Position numbers and translations under genes: made by a program. The notes beneath the pieces are model-generated. The model was not told the DNA's origin, made no database searches, and was given only the letters and a program-made list of their open reading frames with translations. Shown one piece after another: positions 1 to 55,500 of a DNA stretch of 64,000 bases; positions within the stretch are counted from its first letter, which is position 1; every line of letters begins with the position of its first letter. Source of the stretch: Schistocephalus solidus (taxonomy: Eukaryota; Platyhelminthes; Cestoda; Diphyllobothriidea; Diphyllobothriidae); the NCBI GenBank assembly GCA_017591395.1, contig WEDG01002038.1, positions 124,001 to 188,000 of the forward strand. Direction: 5' to 3'.

Positions 1-335
1 TTGAAAACCTGCAAGTCCTGTTCTGGTTGGCTAGCCTTCTGTTCAATGACTAGAAGAGCCGAACCGCTTCTCGCGAACATGCACCAATCAGGCTCTAGTG
101 AAGCACTGTGACCGCAACCAATGGCGATACGCGGTCAACTACGAGATCCTAGCGGGAGAGACTAATCCTGGGAATTTTGACACTCCCAACCCTGATTTTC
201 TCTATTCTTCACTCGTTATTCCTGTTTCTCTTCCGTAATATTTTTCCGCTTACTTAAATCTGCACAGCAGTCGACAGAGCGGATCCTTTTCCGGCCTTCC
301 CTAGCATGCTGTCCGAAGAAGGGGGTGCATGATAC
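1..335. other. No gene recognised; window start
   Basis: Presumably intron or upstream sequence of the WDFY3-like gene. I see no conserved reading frame or repeat of the families described here before the LINE tail at 336. Confidence 0.5.
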
Positions 336-575
336 ATGACAGTTCGACCGTTGGTTTCCAAGAGGTCTACCTGGTTCTCCACAGTACGGTGGCGCAGGAA
401 TGGGGACTTGCGTATGAAGTAGTTTATAGTGGTAGTGGACTTGTGCTGCATCTACAGCACTCTCTCCTTCTCCCCCACCTGAACCCGGTGTCATGACTGC
501 GTCAAGAAGACCGGAGGCGGGAGAGGGTGCATGTGGCTGGCGCGACCAGAGCCAACCCTAAGCGTACCGCCTCAT
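336..575 (-). repeat. C2H2-LINE 3' tail, truncated copy
   Basis: Begins with the family's terminal motif (ACAGTTCGACCG) and includes GGTGTCATGAC..CGTCAAGAAGACCGG and TGGCTGGCGCGACC. It matches the 3' tail of the LINE copies at 51788-52570 and 37800-38640 and is therefore a 5'-truncated minus-strand insertion. Confidence 0.8.
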
Positions 576-893
576 AATAAATAACTATCTGATCACCCAA
601 GAAAGCTTCTGTGCACACTTATAGGACAGTTTAGGATGGTAAACGTTGGCAGTTTGCATTTGAAGAAAACTGCGACCTTTTCCTCCGCGCCTTAGTTGAC
701 ATTGCGAACCGTGTTTTGTTCCTTTCAAAACCTTCAACGTTTCTTGCCCCCCTCCCTGTGCCTTCTTTTAGACTTTGCGAGGAATTCGTCGGCGTCTTGG
801 GTCTTGACTGGTTTCTCCTCTTCATGGCTCCCGAGGTGCACTATACCAGCGCGGTTAAAGCCCTACGCTGTTTCAGCCTCCTCTGCCTCACAG

Positions 894-43210
<42,317 letters not shown>

Positions 43211-43777
43211 GGTCTTCACAGTCCTTCAACGCCTCCACGTCCTCCGCGAGTCGCGCATTGCAGTCTCTCCCCCCCCCCTGCCTCCTCCCTGCCCCCACGT
43301 GATCTTGTAAAATTAATGATTTCTACTAATACTGCTACATCTAATAACTGTCTTGTTCGCCCTCATAAGTGCAGCTGATCTCATATTTCTTTGAGTTGAT
43401 TGAGTTATGTAAATCGTTAACGCCCGCTTACCGTCATATCCATCGCTGTGACTGTTCTTTTTTCCTTGTCCCCCTCCTCCGCCTCCTTCCTCTGTGATCA
43501 TCAACCAATCATGCGACAAGTTTTGTTTCCAAAAGCATGCACGTTGCGTGCATTCTAGTGATATGGCCACCTCCTATTCACCGCTCTCTCCGATGCTACC
43601 TTTACGACCCCTCCCACTGCTCCTATGAAGACTATCTTATTTTTTAAATGTCTTCACTTCTTTGAGTTTGATGAGCAGGTGTTACAAACATCTAACCATT
43701 AAAACGAAGAAAATTGTAGACTTCCAGAGCTTGTGCTTTCGTTCTCAGTCCACCAGTTGGCCAGTCTGCACAAACGC
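43211..43777. other. 3' flank of WDFY3-like gene
   Basis: Probable 3' UTR and downstream sequence; a poly-C run occurs at about 43268-43277. No conserved frame. Confidence 0.5.
43698..43703 (+). promoter_or_regulatory. Possible polyadenylation hexamer ATTAAA
   Basis: No AATAAA is seen in the first 490 bases after the stop codon at 43210. The first canonical variant I find is ATTAAA here, before a minus-strand LINE tail begins near 43778. It is a chance-level signal without transcript support. Confidence 0.2.
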
Positions 43778-44340
43778 CAGTTTGATCGTCATTTTCGACG
43801 AGATCCGCCGTATGCACTGCAGTAGGGGGGTAGGGACAGTGACTCGTGCTGGATTATAGTGAGAATACACTTGCGATGCATCTTCCTCACTCTATGTTCC
43901 ATTCCCCCACCTGTACCCGGTGTCAAGACAAAGTGAAGAAGACTGGAGAGGGAACAGGGCGCAGACCCACGCACTGTGATCCAACAAAAAAAAGAAGAAA
44001 ACAACAAAAGGAAGGGGCGGCTCGGATCCCAACTGACTGGCAGTGCCATAAAGGCCACATTAATAACGAGCCATTACAGCCTAAATCTCAGTCCGCCAGT
44101 CAGCCACTCCGCACAATACACACACTGGGAGGACCACGCGGTTCGAGTTATCCGGGCAGTTGGTAACCCTCCAAGCCACGCCTTTTAGCTCACCGTGACA
44201 GTTTCGAGCGCGTCAGATTGTTTATAATGAGGAAAGTGAGCCGAGCCGTCGACCTCACACTCTCCCCCACCCCAACAATCAGCCCATTGTCCGAGCCGGT
44301 CAGTTGTCTGATGTGAGAGTGGGCTCAGCTAGCGATTACC
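43778..44340 (-). repeat. C2H2-LINE 3' tail, truncated copy
   Basis: In reverse-tail order: GGTGTCAAGACAAAGTGAAGAAG, CAGTCCGCCAGTCAGCCACT, GGTAACCCTCCAAGCCACGC and GAGCGCGTCAGATTGTTTAT, ending CGGTCAGTTGTCTGATGTGA. Confidence 0.78.
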
Positions 44341-44344
44341 TCGG

Positions 44345-44999
44345 TAATTTGCGCGTGATTTAATTTAAAGTAATAGTGGACTTTCGATGCATCTACTGCA
44401 CTCTCTCTTCTTCCCCCACCTTTGCTCGGTTTCAAGATACAGGCAAGAAGAACGGAGATGGGAAAGGGCGCAGGTTGTTGGCATGGACGGGACTCCTAGG
44501 CGTGCTACCACAAACCCCATCGTCGGCATTTGTTATGGGAGCGCAACAAGACTAACGCCTGCCGTGCCCTTATGTGACCCCCGTGTCGGCCCAACGCATC
44601 TACCACGTGGCCCGTTTAGGGTGCACACACGCACATACACACAAACACAAGATAGTTTGCCCGTACGCGACCTGACCCCTCAAACGCAAGCACCAGGATC
44701 CCACACAACAGGGGGTTGAACGGCTCAGATCTCACATATGTGAGATAGGCAGAGGTCACTTTAAGAAGGAAATATCGCAGCCTGACTTTCAGACCACCAG
44801 TCAGCCACTCCACACAACACATGTTGGACTGACTGTGAGGTCTGAACGTAATTGTCAGTTGGCAACCTTCCAACCCACGTCGCTTATCGCCCCGTGATAT
44901 TCTCAAACTCAGATCACACATGGAGAAGTAGCTGAGGGTTATAATTGCCTCTCAGTCATAAATGCAGACCGACAGCATTTTTTGTGTGGTGTTGTGTGT
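44345..44999 (-). repeat. Composite LINE-tail segment leading into older LINE copy
   Basis: A further tail end (GCTCGGTTTCAAGATACAGG at about 44424), then the GCATCTACCACGTGGCCCGT block on the plus strand (44597), then tail sub-units (CCACCAGTCAGCCACTCCAC at about 44799, GTCAGTTGGCAACCTTCCAA at about 44852) abutting the zinc-finger part at about 45000. The pieces are too mixed to assign to single insertions. Confidence 0.55.
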
Positions 45000-46595
45000 G
45001 ATCATGTGAGGTGCAGAGGCTGATGAGGAGTGATGTAGTATTGTGGTATAGCCGCAGGTTCTCATGGAGACCCATGTGGCCAAATAGGCCCATGCGGTGC
45101 GTGAATGTGCATGGGCACTGCGGATAGTTGAGTCAGGTGCGGTGGGTGTATGTTGGTCCTGCTGGCACGGGTTCGCCGGTTTCTCGTGGGGTATCGATGA
45201 GGTGGTTGCGGTGGTCGTCGTCGTGGGGTCTGAGGCAGGTGTGGTAGAAGTTGATGTTGTGCGATTGCTGTTGCAGTGCGCCCGAAGATATGCCGACCAG
45301 GCCGATTCGCGCGCGGAATGTGCGTTGGCAGCGTGGGCACGTTGGGAGGGCTTGGGCATTGGCGGTGTTGATCCGGGCGCTTGTGACTTGAGATCCACCT
45401 TTAAGCCCTAACAGTGGTGATCGGGTTGAGTTCGTATATTGTTTCAGCAGTCTTCACGGATCTTCTCAATGCCGGTCTGTCCTGGGCGTGGTCCTCGCAG
45501 ATCGCTGGATTATTTGCAGTTGCTTTAGAGATTTCGTCAAAGTATCCATGTAGAGTCGTGTTTTTCCTCCCTGTCTGCGAGCACCCGTAGCGAAAGCACC
45601 TTAGAAAGGTCGTTCGTCCTCCATTCTCACCAAGTGACCGTTCCATCGCAGTTGCACTTGCTTCAGCATGGCATGGATGCTGAGGATTCCGGTCTGCTCC
45701 AGGGCTACCATTTCCGGGATCCTGTCTTGCCATTTCAGCTTCAGTATTCTGTGGAGGCAGCTGAGAAGGAAGTGATTCAGCTGGCTTGATTCAATTAGAC
45801 TATCCAGGTCTCCGCTTCGTACAGGATTGTCGTCAAGACGACGACCTTGTACGTCTTCAAATCGGTATTCAGGAGAATACCGTGGGGATTCCATATGGAG
45901 TCCTGCAGCCGGCCGAAGGCCTGACTGGATTTAGAGATCCGTTGAGCAGCCTTGTCGTCGGTTCCCGTGTTTTATAACAGCGTGTTCCGCAGATTGGCAA
46001 ATTTTTAAACATTTTTGAGCTGAGCGCCGTTGAAATGGATTCGGGAAGCATTATAGTCTGCGCTGGGCGGTAGTTGGGGCATGACAACCATTTTGGCTGT
46101 ACTGATTGTTAATCCAAAATCGGCGCAGCCTTCGGCGAAGAGGTCCATGCTCCTTTGCATGTCCTTCTCCTTCATGGTGTTAAGGGCGCAGTCGACCGCG
46201 AAGGGCAAGTCATGGACTGTAGTTAGGGCCTGCATATGCCAACTGTTGAAAAGGTGCCCATCAGTTCTTTAGGCGATGCGGATCCCAGGGCGCTCATCAC
46301 GGTAGGCGTCCATCAGCGAACATGGAAGAGGGCGGTGGCAGTACGCAGCCCTGCTTCACTCCGCTGGTTACTGCGAAGTCTTTGAATACCGTCCCGTTGT
46401 CAGTGATACGCGCCATCATCTTGTCATGAAGCTGACGCACCATGCGCATAAACTGCTCAGGACAGCCGAATTTTGGCATTAATTTCCCCAGTTTATCGCG
46501 ATTCACCATGTCAGAGCCACAAAGATAGTGAAGAGGTGGGTTTGCATCTACTGACAGTTTTCTTTTAGCTGGTGATCGGCGAAAATCCTGTCGGT
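45000..46595 (-). pseudogene. Older C2H2-LINE copy, 3' half (RT end and zinc fingers)
   Basis: Minus-strand pieces: MVRQLHDKMMARITDNGTVF, SGVKQGCVLPP, a catalytic box altered to FAVDCAL, LKLKWQDRIPEMVALEQTGI, then a C2H2-like end near 45000-45400. The usual FADD box is mutated, and frames are broken throughout. It stops at 46595, where a CR1-like element begins, and its 5' half resumes at about 49437. Confidence 0.85.
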
Positions 46596-49436
46596 TTCAG
46601 TTTCAGTTTATTTGGTAAGGATAATAGATAATGCCTTTGAAAACCCCATTGTGTACATGCCTGTCCGTTGGATACTGCGGATATGCAGATCAAAAGTTTC
46701 ATCATAAACGAGTTACGCGGAAGATGTTAGTAGTATTGTGAATTTTCAATATCATGTTTTTGTTCACATGGTAGTTAGCTGAGGTTTAGACTGTCGACGG
46801 AAGGATGGGGACACATATAGTCATTCAAGCCTTTATTGAACTGCTGAAGGTATGTGGCCTCCACGAAGGATTAGGGGAGATCGTTCCAGCTCTCCTCTAC
46901 CCTTTGTGTGGAAAATTCAGAGCCAAGGTTCGGCGTGGACATTTTCGTGCGCAGCTTCATCAGGTGACCACGAAGATTGGGAGAAAGGGCCACTGAAACA
47001 TCCCGGCAAAGCTCAATCCGTCCTCGAGGCCATGTATATTATCTTGTAAACCAGCATAAGATCAAGTCTCTGCTGCCTGTACGATCGATCTTTGAAACCA
47101 TTTACCAACTTTGTTGCACGGCGTTGTACTTTTTCGAGGCATGTTTTATCCTTTGCCAGTCATAACCGCCATGCTTGTATGTCATATGCTAGATGAGACC
47201 GAACAAAGTTGCCGTAAACTCGCCCAAAAAGGTCTTTGTCAAAGGTTACAAATGCCCTTTTGACTGTATGTAATAATCCCAAGGCATTTCTTGCGGCCTT
47301 CGTGCACTGCAGTGCAGGGTTCATGTTGCTCCGTATCCAAACGCCAAGATAATTTGAGAAGATTCTGCGGGGAGACAAACACCTTTGATTTGATATGCCC
47401 TTATGCTCTCATTTGAGTGGTAGTTGGTTGGATGCGGATGAAGGATGACAGGCTTCTGCACATTCTTGAACCACCTTTGAAGTCGGTGCACAGCCTAACG
47501 TCGTCGGCAAACATTATTTTAGCGCAGTCGAGTTCCTGTAGGCTGTCATTAACATATGGGGTAAAAAGTAAGGGTCAGAGAACCGAGCCTTGAGGCCCAC
47601 CACTAGTAACGTTCACCCAGTCAGACATGTCATCTCCCATACCGGCGTGCTGTTTTCGACCAACCAGAAACTCTCTTATCCAGTTTAAAAGATCACCAAT
47701 GAATGCGCTGAGCTTATGCAGAAGGCGGTGGTGCGGGACGGTGTCGAATGCTTTGCGGAAATCAATGTACATGACATCGACCTCAAAGTCCTCTTCTAAA
47801 GCCCTCGTCCACACCTCCAGGCAAGTTAGCAGATTTGAGAGATAGGTGCGGGCCCTGGAGCGTTAAAGTCACCCAGAAGTAGTAAGTACTCCCTCTTACA
47901 AAACAACTTCAGTGCACAATGAAGTTCTATGTTGGTGTTTTCATTCGAGCTGGGAGGTCGACAAACAACGCACAGGTGAAGTGTCAGTAATTGTCTGATA
48001 CTCATCTTAGTTCAAAATTTAGTGGTAATAAAGCGTATATTTTGCGCTGGCAGCATAACATTCAATTTGATACATAAATTGCTACACCTCCTCCTCTATG
48101 TTAAAGTCTATTACAACGGAACACTTGGCATCCCTCAATATTGACTTCGCTGCTACTTATTTCCTCAGTCAATCAGGTTGTATGTTAACAAAATTATGTG
48201 AGGTTTCTGCTCATAGGCTAGTAATTTGAGTTCATCCAGCTTGTTGAAGAGACTCTGACAGTTAGTGTAGTAGATTTCTAGTCAGCGACCACTGGTGCTC
48301 ATAGAAGCCTTGCAATTGGGTATCTGCTTATTGATTAGGCTGTCAGAATGACTGCCTTGGGCCAAAGAAATGTTCGTTGGACTTTGACTATTCGTCCGTC
48401 TCTTATTTTGAGGCGTGTTTCGCCGTTTCTCCTTCGTTTTTCCAGTTCTGTTACAAAATATCTCATTTTCATTCGCTCCTTCGGCTCGTAACACGGCTGA
48501 AAAAAACTCTTTGGAATGCAGATCTCACAGAGGATTTGAACCTGGCTCTGGCTAAGCCTTCCCTATTCTATATGCTTTGATGATGTTAATCGACTCATCG
48601 TCCCTTATCAAAGCTTTAGCTTACACTTCAAGAAGGTCTCGATCGTGCTTAACTCTCTCCTTTGAAATTGATAAAGCTGATTACGGGACTCCTTTTATAA
48701 ATACATTTGCAATTGAGTTTAGTGCCTGTTGTTGTTTCACATCTTTCGACTGACCAAGTGTTCGTTTCCAGTTCACTTATGCCGCTAGATGTAGATGAAC
48801 TTGTTATTGGGCTAACTGAACCCAAATTAATGAATTCTTGGGTTATCTGCTTGTTGATAGTACTTTGTTTTATGTTGCCGTGTTGTTCATTTGAAAAGTC
48901 AGTCTCATTTATATTCGAAGTCCCCTCTTCAACTGCTTGGCTTGGTTTTCGCCCACAAGGCGTTTCGATATCTCTGTCGCTCGACATGACTGACAGCTTT
49001 CGTCGGCCCTTTACAGGCCTCTCGGCAGTCTTCATCCGCTGGTCTATGTGCGTATAAGCGGCCTCCATTTCTTTGGACCATGCAGACGTACATGACATTT
49101 TATTGGGCCCTTTATTCGTGTTCTGAGGTCCCTTTTGGTTGTCCTTTTCTCGCTCGAGAGAGCGGCTCCCGGTTGTGCCTAGTTCAGTGTGCGAATCATC
49201 CCTTTTTAGCCTTTGATGCGGTTAAAGAAGCCATGTTTGCGTATGTTTTTTTGCTCATTTTCTCGATTTCTTCGACTTCTTAACTTCTGCTAAGTGGTAA
49301 GTAAAATTCCTCAACTTCTCAGCCTCAATTTTTAGACCACTTAACTCCATGTCAATCTTTGAAAATTTTCGGAGGTCGAACCATATCGTACGGGTTTCGT
49401 CGTCGCATTTGGCATCCTTTAAATTCATTAAACTTT
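46596..49436 (-). pseudogene. CR1-like LINE inserted in the older C2H2-LINE
   Basis: Reading the minus strand from 49436: an ORF1-like start (MNLKDAKCDDETRTIWFDLR), a Ser/Thr/Lys-rich region (48649-49098), an endonuclease start (FNKLDELKLLAYEQKPHIIL near 48250) and LLGDFNAP near 47870, then directly RT sequence DVMYIDFRKAFDTVPHHRLL (47720-47790), GPQGSVL, IMFADDVRLC near 47500, and thumb YLGVWIRSNMNPA with FVRSHLAYDIQAW (47160-47378). The jump from LLGDFNAP to the RT shows an internal deletion. The 3' end is CAGTTTCAGTTTATTTGG-like at 46596. Confidence 0.82.
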
Positions 49437-50975
49437 TTGCCCGTTTGGCGGTTGTTTTTCGGCTCTGTCATCAGAAGCCGCATTGACTTTCCAGGAACGG
49501 TTCAGACGATTTAGAAAGATACGCGTGAACATCTTCCCGGTGATATTGGGCAAGGAGATACCTCTGTGGTTATCACAGAGTTGCCAGTTCCCCTTCCGCT
49601 TGTAGACATGGACGATGGTCACGTCGTTGAAAGTGTGCGGAATTCGTCCTTGGTATCACATCTCCTGGAATATTGTTGTGAGTTCCGCCATCAGCTGCGG
49701 CCCACTGTGCTTGTAGACTTCCGGCGGGATTGCGTCGGATCCCGGTACCTTGCCGATCGAAATCAGTTGCATGGCCCAGATGGTGTTCGGTAGTGAAGGC
49801 GTGAGATCGAGGTAATTGTTGATGTTCACTTGGGAGAGCTGGTCCATGGCAGCATCAGAGATGGTTGATGAGCAGTTGAGGACACTTACAAAGCGCTTCA
49901 GAATTCTTGATTTCTCCGTCAGATGTGTTGTGTAATCGGAGCTGAGCAGCAATGCGCTTCCCTTGATGCAGGTGCCATAAATGGCCTTGCTTGACTCGAA
50001 AGCGTTTAATTTCTTTGCGGTCCAAGTATCATTGGATTTCCTTTGGCCTGGTAGGCCATCCTGGCGTCATGCGTCTCCCACAATCGTTGCTATACAGGGC
50101 GGCGGCAACTGACGAGGGCTGATATGTTGGCGTCAGTCCGTCTGCTCACGTAGGCTTTGTGTAGGCCGTTTTTCTCCACGAGTACACTGATAATGTCTTC
50201 CTCATTTTCATCCAACCAGCCCTAGTACTGACGGCTTGCGGGTCCGAGGACTTTGATGGTGGTGGACCGGAGGAAGTTCTGCGGTTAACACTACCATGGC
50301 CCGACAGTGGCGTTATCATCTGGGGCTTGCAGATCCTCTAAGTTCTGGGTTATCTGGTTGCTGAAATCAAAACAGTGAGCCGACAACATTAGTGAAAGAT
50401 TATTTAATTTAGCTGACAGTCGCTTAACTTGGGGCCCTCTCAGGGGTCGAAGTCGATGCCTCATCTATGAGATAACAAGGTGGTGATCAGTCCAGCCACC
50501 TGCATCGTGGATCATCTTGGTCACCAGCACGTCCTGTCGGACTCGCCTCCGGACAAGGACGAAATTCAGCAGGTATCCGTGTCTCAACCATAGGTACATC
50601 CAAGACGCCTTCTCCCGCATCGGAAGGCGGAAGAAGGTGTTGGTCAGCAGGAGACGGTGTTCTGCACATGTTCGCAGAAGAAGGAGGCCGTTATCGTTAC
50701 AGCTACAGAGACCGTGGGGACCCAGCACTCCCTGCAAGGCAGCGTGGTCTGTCCTGACGTGGGCGTTGAAGTCACCAAAGACAATTGACTTGTCCACCTT
50801 CGGCACAGTCGCCAGTAGGGCGTGTAGATCCTCGTCGGATTCGTCCTTCGCCGCATCAGAGCTCGTCAGTGGGGGAGCATAGGCAGTGATGGTGGTGGTG
50901 AACTTGTCTCCTCGAAGAGGCAGGCGGAGGCTCATCAGGCGATCATTGATACCCTGCGGCAGAGTGACCTAATGC
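49437..50975 (-). pseudogene. Older C2H2-LINE copy, 5' half (endonuclease and RT start)
   Basis: EEP endonuclease remnants: [40 protein letters not shown] (an intact GDFNAH-type motif) and [13 protein letters not shown], then RT start pieces LTEKSRILKRFVSVLNCSST, PGSDAIPPEVYKHSGPQLMA and HVYKRKGNWQLCDNHRGISL. It ends near 49440 at the point where the 46595 half would continue, so the two are one element split by the CR1-like insertion. Confidence 0.85.
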
Positions 50976-51787
50976 TACCTGTGTTGTGCCTCCCATAACA
51001 AGTACCCCCTACACCCCCACGCAGGCACACGCACTGGGCTAACTATGAGCTCCAAGTTTTTTGGCAGCCTCCCAATTCACAGCTTTTAGGGCACCAGATA
51101 TATTTGAAGTGTGGCAGAGTACTAATAGTGCTGTCGATATCAATCAATCACTCACTCTCCACTCCCTCACTCCACTCACTACCTCTCTTTCCATTCCAAG
51201 GGACCTTGAAGAATTTCATAGTTATCAGGAAGTAGCGTTGATTTTTACCTGCTAAATTGACCGAATTGAGTGGGGAAAGTAAAGTAATTTCCTGACTAAG
51301 TGAAAATCCAACCGGGAGAGCCACACGTGGATGTTTTTAAAAGGAGATGGCGCGGGATGTTGTTGAAGGCGGAAGAGTAGTGAAGAAATGCACAGATGGA
51401 AACTCTTATCTAAAACTCTCAGAGCAGAATGGACCACAAGAGCAACAGCATCTAGGTTACTATGCTTGGCCTTTTATGCAAATTATAAGGGATCGGAAAA
51501 ATTTGAGGAGAGTGTCCTAATGATATCTAAGGCAAATCTTTCAGCAAGTTTCAGTAGCACGGAAAATCTGGCAATTGCGCAAAAAGATTTAGGACCAAAA
51601 TTTGTAAATTTTTTAAGGGATAGTAGTAACAATAGTGACAATAGGAATCTTGGACTCCATGAAGGACATGTTTAAAATGTGCGCCAAATCCGTAGCTATC
51701 TCAGAACAGCAAAGTTTAAGGAGAACTAGTTAGACACCATCTGACGCGCCAGTTGTTGATCCGTAGAACGTTTTTCTCCACTGTCAC
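50976..51787 (-). other. Mixed sequence with a small reverse-transcriptase scrap
   Basis: On the minus strand around 51260-51390 one frame reads SAFNNIPRHLLLK, CGSPGWIFT and FTFPTQF, similar to the DFSSAFNTI..P..L and YFT.R.QFV region of another non-LTR RT. It is short, broken and of low certainty. The remainder, including the plus-strand frame at 51388-51675, is unrecognised. Confidence 0.35.
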
Positions 51788-52570
51788 AACATATGAAAGT
51801 TCGACCGTCGATTTTGACGAGGTCCACCGTATACTCCAAAACAGGTGGTGCACGGACGGTGACTTGCGTGTTAATTAGTTTTGAGTGATAGTAGCCTTGC
51901 ACTGCAACTACCCCACCCTCTCCTCCTCCCCTACCTGAGCCCGGTGTCATGACAGAGTCAAGAAGATCGAAGATGGGAGAGGGCACGGGTGGCTGGCGCG
52001 ACTGGAGCCGCCCCTCGGCGTACCACCACACCTGGCTCGGATCCCACGAAGTGGGAGTGCCATAAAGACCACAGTAAGAAGGAGCCATTGCAGTCTGACT
52101 CGCAGTCCGCCAGTCAGCTGCTCCACACAAAACACACATTGGGATGACCACGTGGTCCGAATTTTCCCGTCAGTTGGCAACCTTCCAAGCCACGGCTTTA
52201 AGCGCACCTTGATAGTTTCGAGCGCGTCAGATTGTTTATAGTGAGGAAAATGCGCTGAGCCGTCGACCTCACTCTCTCCCCCAACCCCACAATCAGACCA
52301 CCATCCGAGCCAGTCAGTTATCTGATGTGGGAGTGGGCGCATTGGCTGATGGGTCGGCGTACCCGTCTTTGCGCGCCACAGCACGACCTGGCCCCCATAA
52401 CGCACACACCAGGATATACTTACTCAGGGGATATAGAGGAGCCATCGCCGTCTGACTCCCAGTCCATTGGTCAGCCAACTCGACACACGCAACACATACA
52501 CTGGGCCGACGGCGTGGTCTGGTGTAAGCGTCAGATTGGCAGCCTTCCAAATCAAGGTTTCTAGGAAACC
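51788..52570 (-). repeat. 3' tail of the near-complete C2H2-LINE
   Basis: Begins (3' end) AAAGTTCGACCGTCGATTTT and contains the two sub-units CAGTCCGCCAGTCAGCTGCT (about 52107) and CAGTCCATTGGTCAGCCAAC (about 52460), in the inverse order of the 37801-38640 tail. Confidence 0.85.
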
Positions 52571-55500
52571 GTTATATACTCATGTACATGGTGATTTTGA
52601 GGGTGTTGTCGATTTATTGGTGTAGATGGTGTGCGTTGATTAAGCTTAGCCTCAGGTGGTTTACCACAGGTTTTTTTGAATGCGCATGTGTCCTAATAGG
52701 CCCATGCAGTGTATGAATGTGCGGGAGCAGTGAGGGCAGTGTAGGCGGGCGCCGCGACTGTATGTCGGAGCCCCAGGCACTGGTTCACCAGCCTCCGTGC
52801 GATGGATTCGCAGGTGACCGACCAGGCCGATGCGTGAGTTGAAGTTGTGGGCACATTGTGGGCAGGAGAACTCAGTAGAGGCTGGGGTTGGCAGAAGTGG
52901 TAAGAATGGCAGGAGCGGAGGTTGTGCATGGTGAATCGGTGTAGTCGGCATTGCGGTGAATTCCGCTGTCATGGATGCGCATGTGACCGAATAGGCTCAT
53001 GCGATGAGTGAATGCGCGAGGACAGTGAGGGCAGTGGAGGCGACGATCTCTGCTGTGTGTTGGTGCTCCAGGAACTGGCTCACCGGTCTCTGTACGATGC
53101 ATTCGCAAGTGACCGACCAGGCCGATGCGTGAGGTGAATGTGCGGTCGCATTGAGTACAGCTTAGGATAGATTCCCCATCGCTGATGGTGGTGGTGGTGG
53201 TAGTGAAGACGAAGGCGGTGGTGGTTGCGGTCGTGGGGGTAGCAGGCGATGAGTAGATGGATGTGGTCTCTATAATGGTGGGAGTAATGGAATTGATGCC
53301 AGGAGTGAGGGTGGGAGAGTCAGAAGGAGGGTTGGCAGAATTTGACGTAGAAATTGGAATTGTCGGATTGTTGGTGCATTGCGTCCGAAGATGTCCAACC
53401 AGGCCGATTCGTGCGCGGAAGATGTGTTGACAGCGTGGGCATGTTGTCAGGGCCTGGGAATCGACGATGTTGGTCCGGGGCGCTGGTGACTTTCGTGCCG
53501 CTCTTTTGGCCTTGGCGGTGGCGATCCGGTTGGCCTCATAGATTGCTGAACCAGTTTTTACGGATCATCTCAATGCCGGTCTATCCTGGGCGAGGTCCTC
53601 CCAGGTCACCGGGTTGATTTACAGTTGCTTCAGCGATTTCTTCAATGTGTCCTTGTAGCTTCGTTTTTGACCTCCCTATCGGCGAGCACCCGTAGCGATA
53701 TCTCCGGAGAAATGCCGTTTGAGTAGTCGTTCATCATCCATTTGAAACCAAGTGGCCGCTCCATCGCAGATGCACTTGACCCAGCATGGCGTTGATGCTG
53801 AGAATTCCGGTCCACTCCAGGACATCCATGTCTGGGATCCTATCTTTGCCACCTCAGTTTCAGTATTCTACAGAGGCAGCTGTGATGGAAGTGATTCAGA
53901 TTCCTGGCTTGGTTCGAGTAGAGGGTCCAGTTCTCCGCTTCATAAAGGAGTGTCGTCAAGACGTCGCCCTTGTACATCTTCAGTTTGGTTTTCAGGTGAC
54001 TACTGTGGCGATTCCACATAGAGGCCAGCAGCCGGCCGAAGGCCTAACTAGCTTTGAAGATCCGTTGGGCAACCTCGTCATCGATTCTCGTGTTGTGTTA
54101 GAGCATGCTTCCTAGATAAGCGAAGGTTTCCACGTTTTTGAGTTGAGCACCTTTGACATTGATTCGAGGTGCATTGTATTACGCGCTGGGTGGCGGCTGG
54201 TGCATGACAACCGTTTTGGCTGTACTGATTGTTGATCCAAAATCGGCGCAGCCTGCGGCGAAGAGGTCCATGCTCCTTTGCATGTCCTCCTCCGTCACGG
54301 TGATAAGGGCGCAGTCGTCCGCGAAGAGCAAGTCATGAACTATAGTCGTAGACACGCGCGTTGAAGCCTGCATACGCCGACTTTTAGAAGGTGCCCGTCA
54401 GTTCTGTGGGCTATGCGGATCCCAGGCTGCTCATCCCGGTAGGCGCCCATCAGCCTAGCCGAGAACATGAGACTTAAGAGGGTTGGGGGCCAGTACGCAG
54501 CCCTGCTTCACTCCGTTGGTCACTGCGAATGCTTCGGATACCGTCCCGTTGTCAGTGACGCACGCCGTCATCCCGTCATGAAGCTGACGCACCATGTGCG
54601 TGAACCGCTCAGGACAACCAAATTTCTGCATGACTTTCCACAGTCCGTCGCGATTCACCGTGTCGAAGGCTTTCATTAGATCCACGAAGATAGTGTATAG
54701 GTGAGTTCGCATATCCTGGAACTTCTCTTGTAGCTGTCGGGCGACAAAGATCATATCGGTTATCCCACTGGGTCGGTGGAAGCCAGGCTGGCTTTCCGAG
54801 GAACAGGCCCTGCTCTAGGTGACCGTTCAGACGATTGAGACGGATACGGACGAAGATCTTCCCGGCGATGATGAGCAACGAGATGCCCCTGTGATTATCA
54901 CAGAGTCATCGGTTCCCATTCTGTTTGTAGAGATGGATGATGGTCGCGTCTTTGAAGTCCTGAGGGACTTGTCCTTGGCGCCACATCTCCTGGAAGACTG
55001 TTGTGAGTTCTGCCATCAGCTGGGGCCCACCGTGCTTGTAAACTTCCGATGGGATTGCATCGGGTCCCGGTGCTTTACCGCGGGAAATCTGCTGCACGGC
55101 CCGGAGGTTTCTGGTAGGGAAGGTGGCAGATCCAGGTCATTGTTCGTGTCCACTTGAGGGAGCCGGTCAATGGCAGCATCGGAGATGGCTGATGAGCAAT
55201 TAAGGACACTTCTGAAGTACTCGGCCCAGCGCTTCAGAATTTGCGATTTCTCTGTCAGCAGTGTTGTGCCGTCCGAGCTGAGCAGCGGTGTGGTCCCCTT
55301 GATACACGGGCCATAGATGACTTTTAAAATTTTTTTAATTTCATTGCGGTCCGCATACCCGTGGATTTCCTCAGCCTTTCGGATCATCCAGACATCCTAC
55401 ATCTCCCGCAGCCGTTGCCATACAAGGCGCCGACACCTGAAGAAGGCTGCTTTGGTGGCGTCAGTCCGAATGTCCATGTAGGCTTTATGTAGTCCATTCT

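Noticed and set aside
50465..50935. Host endonuclease/exonuclease/phosphatase gene
   Set aside because: It is the LINE endonuclease domain, followed by RT sequence and repeated at 55539-56264.
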